From Phallusia mammillata (lineage: Eukaryota > Chordata > Ascidiacea > Phlebobranchia > Ascidiidae), in assembly GCA_003260075.1 (NCBI GenBank), contig QLIY01000116.1, positions 124,001 through 188,000 of the forward strand: DNA of 64,000 nt, read 5' to 3'. The notes beneath the pieces were generated by a model. It worked only from the letters and a program-made list of their open reading frames with translations. It did no database searches and had not been told where the DNA came from. Of the stretch, positions 59,701 to 64,000 are shown piece after piece (positions within the stretch are counted from its first letter, which is position 1; each line of letters opens with the position of its first letter). The position numbers and the translations under genes were made by a program.

Positions 59701-62700
59701 CCCACGTTTTGGTCAAGAAAGAATGGTTCAAACTTTTTCAAATTTACACACGTTGTAGATATTGGTCTAAAGAGGGTCCATGTGAATTTTGACCCCGTTT
59801 GATCCTTCGGTTCACCCACAGCCCCCCAAAACATGAAATTTTTAAAACCGCTATACTTGCTAAAGTACTTTGTTAAGGAATTATATGCATTGTTGTTTGG
59901 TGCAATATAAGGTATTTCAAAGAATTTTGTACCTTAAAAAAAGATTTACCCATTTTTACCCCTTAAACCCCAAAATATTCGTTTCTGTGTAACGCTGGTT
60001 TGTTGAATTTGTTTGGTCAAGAAAGAGTGCTTTAAATTTATTCAAATTTGCACAGATGTTAGTTATTGTTCCGAATTTGATCCTCCTGAAGTTTGACCCC
60101 AAACGACCCAGTGGTTCACTCACAGGCCTCCAATACAAAAAAATTAAAAACGGCTGTACTGACCCAAGTACATAATCTGTGGGTTTCATGCTTTGTTGGT
60201 TGGTGCAATGTAAGCTATTCTAAAGAATTTTGTAACTTTTTTTTGGNATTAGATTATGCTTGCAGAAACAATTATGTTATAAAGTGCCAGGAAAAAGATA
60301 GGGCCCCAATGAAATGTAGGTGCCAAATATATATTCATTATAAATATAGTAAATGGTATATGTGATACATCGTTAAATATGATGTAGTATATATAAACTG
60401 GCAATATATAGGAAAACCACTATTCTAGTTTAGTTTAAAACAATAAGATCAATTGCAAACAATGCCTTTTACTGATGTTTATTTATTTATTTTGTATTTG
60501 AATTTTTTTGTAAAAACAAGTGCATGTGCTAGCATTTGGACCGACCTGGGATAAGCAAAACGTCTTGTGATGCATGTATATGTGTTGTGGTTAGATTATT
60601 TGAAAACACACAAGTGTAAAATATCTAGAGCCATTTTACACTGAAAATATGATCTAAATCAGTGATTCCCAACCTTTCGTGGACCATGGCCCCCTTAAAG
60701 TAACGTTTTGGCCTCGTGGCCCCCTTCAAGTTACCTTTTAGGACCTGTGGCCCCCTTAAAATGTAGATAGCAATCTCGCGTTAGCATGTGGTATTAATTT
60801 TGACCTTTAGTCTAATGGAGTAAATGAGAGTGATAAACCTCACTATAAACAAATACTTTGTGAAATCGTCGATTAAATTCGGGAATAAAGTTAAAGTGAA
60901 AATGACTTTTAGTGGGTGTTTCTTGTGAATCTACGCCCGTGGCCCCCCGGAACACAGCTCGTGGCCCCCCTGGGGGGCCATGGGCCCTGGTTGGGAACCA
61001 CTGATCTAAATGAAGTAAGGCACCAATCAAAGAAAATCTTTAATTTTTTTTTGAAAAATGTGTTGTTTGCCAAATCGCTATAAACACACTGCAGCAATTA
61101 GTGTTTTACGTAATTTTGTTACTCAGTTACGTTTTGCCAAATGTTGAGTATTTTTGTGCTTTAAAAAGATTCTTTTTACAGTGCATCACAAAAAGGTGTC
61201 GACCGAGGGACCAAAAAGAAAGTTGTGGGCAACCAGGTATGTTGAATAAACTTCACTACTTCATGAATACAAATACAACGTAGAAGGTAGTTCTTACACC
61301 AATGTTTCACACATGGACTTCATCTTTACACAAAACAAGCAACTTTTAGAAAGGTTTTTCAACCAATTGATTTTTCCATGATTTCAGCTGTTTAGAACTG
61401 TGATTAAACAAAACTGAGTGATTTAACAATATAAGGACATTTGGCCAAAAGATAGGTGTCATAAATACACATATGGATGTCATTGCACTTGCTTGATCTA
61501 CCTCACACCTATGATGCGAGTGATACTCTTTTTATGCACTGTTAATCATACTAGCCTTCTCTTAAAACAGGCTATTGTCCTTAAATTGTATCTGCAAATT
61601 GCAAAATGTTTGAACCCCCCCCCCTGTTAATCATACTAGCCTTCTCTTAAAACAGGCTATTGTCCTTAAATTTTATCTGCAAATTGCAAAGTGCCTTTGC
61701 TGACATTGTGATGTGTCCAAAATTTAAACTTTTGTGGTAATAAGTTTTTGGTTGTTTGTGCTTAAAGTGCTAAAACTGACTTCATTTTTTGTAAGATTTT
61801 AATTGTTCTGATTGATTATTTTTAACTTCAAATATTTTTTAAATAGAAACTTGCATGTGAATCAAGATAATCAGTTTTTCGCTTTACTAAATTGTATGTT
61901 TGTTTATTGTTGTTGTTAAACAGGAGGTAAGCATCATTAGCATGCACATCTCCTTCCAAAGGAGACATATTGTTTTAACTTGGTTTTAGTTTCTAATTTT
62001 TCTTTTTTTCTCTAACTCAAGTTTAAACATGGCATTGGTCAAGAAACTGTCCTAACCCCGTAAATTTGTATGCCTAATTGGGTTTGGGAATTATAATAGT
62101 TGGGGCTTTAAAATGAATGTTTAGTGTATTTTTTGGGTTCTTCTTGGTGTTGAAAAGATGATACATTTTGTCTTTTTTATTTTATTTTTCTACAGAGACT
62201 TATTATTGACTTCAAATATTGACAGTCCTCAAATTTGACCAAGCATATTTCATATGATAAATATTTTATAAACCTTGATTCCTTGATTGTTTATATCTAA
62301 CTTATGTAAGCAGTATCAATGAGTTTGTTTTTTGGTGACCTTCCTCATGGCATCTAGAGTAAATAACCTAAACTCACACATTCAAGTATCTGCTTACTAA
62401 CTGTATGTTGCATTTTGTTGTGACCAGGACATGGTAAGCACGGTGGTTTTGTGTGGTGATGTCAGGTTTGCTGCAAACATCAACAAATGCCTGCTTGCTT
62501 GCATGCTTAGTGATCACAACTCATAACCTACATGCTACTTAACATGTTTCTAAATAAGTGTTTTTTTTTAATTGTGTAGCTTTGCAGTCCTGCAGTAGTG
62601 GCTGTAGGATAATAGTGATATCTAAACTTCAAGTTTATAAAAGCAAGCTGATATGACTGCCATTAGCTTGTTATAATATTGGCTTTAAATTGAAATGATC

Positions 62701-64000
62701 CTTTATCAGGCTTTGTTAAAATGTGCAAACTTTAACCATGCAACACAGTTTTTAATGTTTAGTTTTCACTAAATCATGCTACTAAAAAACATAAAATTTT
62801 AGCAGTTGCATTTTAACTTTTCTCAATAGTGCAGCAGAATTTTTGTCATGAACAAAATTAACTGAAGCAGAAAACTTTGCATGGCAATATCATTTACAAC
62901 ACCATGTATGTATTTACATCTTCACATAACCAAGTAACTTGCTATTGCCTGTTCTGACATGTTTTAGCTGTAGCACTGGTGAACTTCTAAATATTCACAT
63001 ATTTTGCAACCAGTTCTTAGTAGTAAACAGTTGAGATCTAGCAGTATGTGTGATCACATCTTTTTGTGTGCAGGTTATTCGTAAGGGCTGGCTTACCATG
63101 CACAACTTGAGTTTCATCCGCGGTGGATCCAAGGAGTTCTGGTTTACTCTCAGTGCTGAAACCTTGCAGTGGTATAAAGATGATGAGGTTTGTAAAAAAT
63201 AGGAAGTCTTATTCACAAAGTAATTAGTATTTTTCTGTTTATATATATATCTGTTCAACAAATATTTCGCCAGACAATTATTTCAATACGTCAGATTAGG
63301 TTGCCTGTTCTTAATTTTATGTCGAAATGTGCAAGTCAAATGCAATGAAGTATCACTGTACTGAAAAATAAATATGATGGTGATAACCGTACATTCTTCC
63401 CCAATATACAGCTAAAATATTTTTTTAACCCAATTGAAGTGTCAAGAAAAAAACAAGTGCATATGATAAAATCTATACTGGTACCATGGTTTTAATAGTA
63501 CTAGAAACCAAGGGGTACAATGTTATGGTTTTTGCAAGAGTATTTTGTTTAAAACTCCAATGTTGCTGCCTGATTTTTATGATTGGACATTAAACCATGT
63601 AGGAAAAAGACAAGAAATTTGTCCTTGCATTGGATAACATTCGCATGAGAGAGTTGGAGAAGGGATTCATGTCAAGCAAATATGGATTTGCATTGTTCAG
63701 CACTGAATCTCGAAATGTGTACAAGGATTACAGGTATTAAAAAAGATCATGTCTTTGGTATGGCTGCAATAAAGCAAATGGTGTTGGGGATTTTTTGCAA
63801 GTAACTCTGCGGTAACAATTCTTTTTCTCACTTTAGCAGTTGGACAAGGATCTTGATTCTAGAAAGATCACTACTGGTTTTGTAGCTACCAGCCATCATG
63901 TATTTAGGAGAAAGTTATGAAACTAAATTTTAATTTAACTTGAATGTTGTATTTAAGATCAACGTTATAAATTGCTGTAGGTTGTGGTTTTACTTGCAGA
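47726..64000 (+). CDS. DNM: Dynamin (classical large GTPase), N-terminal 600 residues; 3' end beyond window
   Basis: Dynamin polymerises on the necks of endocytic vesicles and uses GTP to cut them. Exons: 47726-47798, 48031-48121, 48715-48791, 49840-49989, 50715-50918, 51709-51807, 53172-53332, 53671-53813, 54224-54359, 55051-55185, 55403-55474, 55557-55643, one of 56314-56384 or 57066-57136, then 61182-61236, 63074-63187, 63603-63733, and a last exon starting at 64000 after TTGCAG. All phases agree (599 codons plus 2 nt). Motifs: P-loop GGQSAGKSS at about residues 39-47, switch [14 protein letters not shown] at about 138, TKID at about 207. The stalk has [20 protein letters not shown] and [13 protein letters not shown]. 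The PH domain begins [13 protein letters not shown]. The rest of PH, the GED and the proline-rich tail lie outside. Every catalytic motif is intact. The gene shows alternative exons and microexons, listed separately. Confidence 0.95.
47854..47872. repeat. (TA)n microsatellite
   Basis: About nine TA units in the first dynamin intron, likely polymorphic in length. Confidence 0.8.
49338..49544. repeat. 98-bp copies joined by ten G in a dynamin intron (junction 8)
   Basis: Bases 49338-49435 recur at 49447-49544 with two substitutions; the G run is 49436-49445. It does not touch an exon. Confidence 0.8.
55403..55643 (+). other. Dynamin stalk exons preceding the alternative exon pair
   Basis: Two exons (55403-55474 and 55557-55643) encode [14 protein letters not shown] and [18 protein letters not shown]. 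They correspond to the stalk segment that is one larger, alternatively spliced exon in vertebrate dynamins. Here it is split in two and I see only one version. The second exon ends in phase 0 with CAG before GT, so either of the following 71-nt exons can join. Confidence 0.8.
56314..56384 (+). CDS. Dynamin alternative stalk exon, version a
   Basis: Acceptor TTTTCTCAG and donor AA/GTAAGT frame a 71-nt exon, phase 0 in and 2 out. It encodes IIKLV followed by [18 protein letters not shown], the conserved segment that ends the stalk helix before the variable linker to the PH domain. The companion exon at 57066 has the same length and phases but a different sequence. Inclusion of both would add 142 nt and shift the frame, so use should be mutually exclusive. 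Confidence 0.8.
57066..57136 (+). CDS. Dynamin alternative stalk exon, version b
   Basis: Acceptor GCTCATAG and donor AA/GTAAAA frame 71 nt in the same phase as version a. It encodes VNFLL followed by [18 protein letters not shown]. The last twelve residues are almost identical to version a, while the first eleven differ at most positions. Both retain the family-conserved Y-x-NTNH-x-DFIGFA. Confidence 0.8.
57525..57960. repeat. Hairpin-headed intronic repeat, two related halves
   Basis: It begins with a hairpin (GTCCCCTT...AAGGGGAC), then ACATATTGTTTT and a pyrimidine tract. The words GGTCAAGAAAG and TTCAAATTTxCACA occur twice about 310 bp apart, so the element is built of two diverged units. 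A related copy with a changed but still paired hairpin is at 61948-62060. The family is not recognised. Confidence 0.5.
57977..57977. other. Single ambiguous base (N)
   Basis: An N lies exactly where copy 1 of the 1738-bp repeat ends and unrelated sequence begins, marking a join. Confidence 0.9.
58397..58467 (+). CDS. Second copy of dynamin alternative exon a
   Basis: Identical in coding sequence and splice sites to 56314-56384. It counts as a separate exon only if the 1738-bp duplication is real. Confidence 0.4.
59149..59219 (+). CDS. Second copy of dynamin alternative exon b
   Basis: Identical to 57066-57136, including splice sites. Its reality depends on the duplication being genomic. 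Confidence 0.4.
60247..60247. other. Single ambiguous base (N)
   Basis: This is the second N of the window. It lies in the same dynamin intron as the first, 188 bases beyond the end of repeat copy 2. Confidence 0.9.
60660..61003. mobile_element. 344-bp hAT-type non-autonomous element (MITE) with TSD ATCTAAAT
   Basis: Its ends are CAGTGATTCCCAACC and GGTTGGGAACCACTG, a near-perfect 15-bp inverted repeat of the common hAT form. The 8-bp direct repeats ATCTAAAT flank it at 60652-60659 and 61004-61011. The word GTGGCCCCC recurs several times near both ends as subterminal repeats, a typical transposase-binding layout. It has no coding capacity. It lies in the dynamin intron just before exon 61182. 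Confidence 0.9.
61539..61693. repeat. 70-bp copies joined by ten C in a dynamin intron (junction 9)
   Basis: Bases 61539-61608 recur at 61624-61693 with two differences. The linker is ten C (61615-61624) instead of G, as expected if this contig was placed in reverse orientation after gaps had been encoded as G. Confidence 0.8.
61924..61926 (+). CDS. Candidate 3-nt microexon (GAG) in dynamin
   Basis: TTGTTGTTGTTAAACAG/GAG/GTAAGC has a good pyrimidine-rich acceptor and a strong donor around three bases. It lies between exon 61236 (ending GNQ) and exon 63074 (starting VIRKG), both phase 0, so it would insert one Glu. Vertebrate dynamins have a short variable acidic insert at this same linker. 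Confidence 0.4.
61948..62060. repeat. Second copy of the hairpin-headed intronic repeat
   Basis: The hairpin ATCTCCTT...AAGGAGAC, then ATATTGTTTT, a pyrimidine tract ending CTCTAACTCAAG, and ATTGGTCAAGAAA match the 57525 copy. The hairpin stem changed on both sides while still pairing. Confidence 0.45.
62428..62433 (+). CDS. Candidate 6-nt microexon (GACATG) in dynamin
   Basis: CATTTTGTTGTGACCAG/GACATG/GTAAGC gives two in-frame codons, Asp-Met, in the same intron as the GAG candidate and at the same linker before the PH domain. The acceptor is moderate and the donor strong. Used alone or with GAG it keeps the frame. Confidence 0.4.
63074..63733 (+). other. Start of the dynamin PH domain
   Basis: Exons 63074-63187 and 63603-63733 encode [36 protein letters not shown] and [20 protein letters not shown] with VYKDYR. 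This is the lipid-binding PH domain up to the strand before its C-terminal helix, which starts in the exon at 64000. Confidence 0.93.

Larger units (their letters stand above)
58322..60059. repeat. 1738-bp duplicated segment, copy 2
   Basis: The offset from copy 1 is 2083 bp. It repeats both alternative exons, at 58397-58467 and 59149-59219. Sequence continues past the repeat end into a further part of the intronic repeat, then meets another N at 60247. Copy 2 therefore connects more naturally to the right flank and copy 1 to the left. Confidence 0.85.

Noticed and set aside
4980..61624. G10 runs as G-quadruplexes or natural duplication hotspots
   Set aside because: The linker length is nearly constant, one is C10, the flanks are always overlapping copies, and the sites share no sequence. 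A gap-encoding artefact explains all of this.
1..64000. CRISPR arrays, bacterial operons or viral genes
   Set aside because: No regularly spaced repeats, ribosome binding sites or viral-type frames were seen. Gene structure is fully eukaryotic.

Overview
The window is animal nuclear DNA. It is AT-rich, with genes split into many short exons by GT-AG introns that are mostly 0.1 to 2 kb long. The gene set (a tensin with SH2 and PTB domains, a full-length CCDC180-type ciliary coiled-coil protein, a beta-microseminoprotein-like secreted protein, and a classical dynamin) together with the compact introns points to an invertebrate chordate. A tunicate such as Ciona is my best guess (inference, about 0.7). 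I traced exons by hand by matching splice sites, codon phase and family similarity. For every gene, the phases close exactly.

Layout: 1-9033 holds no gene I can support. 9034-14693 (+) is the C-terminal 600 residues of a tensin. It converges on 16038-32828 (-), a 32-exon CCDC180 gene of 1582 codons with a perfect RFX X-box about 190 bp upstream of its ATG. 34030-35870 (-) is a three-exon secreted protein with the ten-cysteine layout of the beta-microseminoprotein family and a basic C-terminal tail. 35945-47661 is gene-poor and carries repeat fragments. 47726-64000 (+) is a dynamin covering the G domain, most of the stalk and the start of the PH domain; it runs off the right edge exactly at a splice acceptor.

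The most interesting biology is in the dynamin. Two different 71-nt exons with the same phase encode alternative versions of the same conserved stalk segment (56314-56384 and 57066-57136). Using both would break the frame, so they look like a mutually exclusive pair. Just before the PH domain, two in-frame microexon candidates (3 nt and 6 nt) sit at a linker where vertebrate dynamins also vary.

The most important caution concerns the assembly. Nine places show a run of about ten G (once ten C) flanked by near-identical copies of 65-195 bp, and one place has exactly 80 G. This looks like scaffold gaps written as G, with unmerged overlapping contig ends (probably two alleles) on each side. Several of these false duplications copy CCDC180 exons. 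A separate 1738-bp duplication, with single N characters after each copy, repeats both alternative dynamin exons and may also be an artefact.

Mobile DNA includes two complete short hAT-type elements with 8-bp target duplications, tRNA-derived SINE pieces, and a hairpin-headed intronic repeat. The palindrome TGACGTCA is strikingly frequent.
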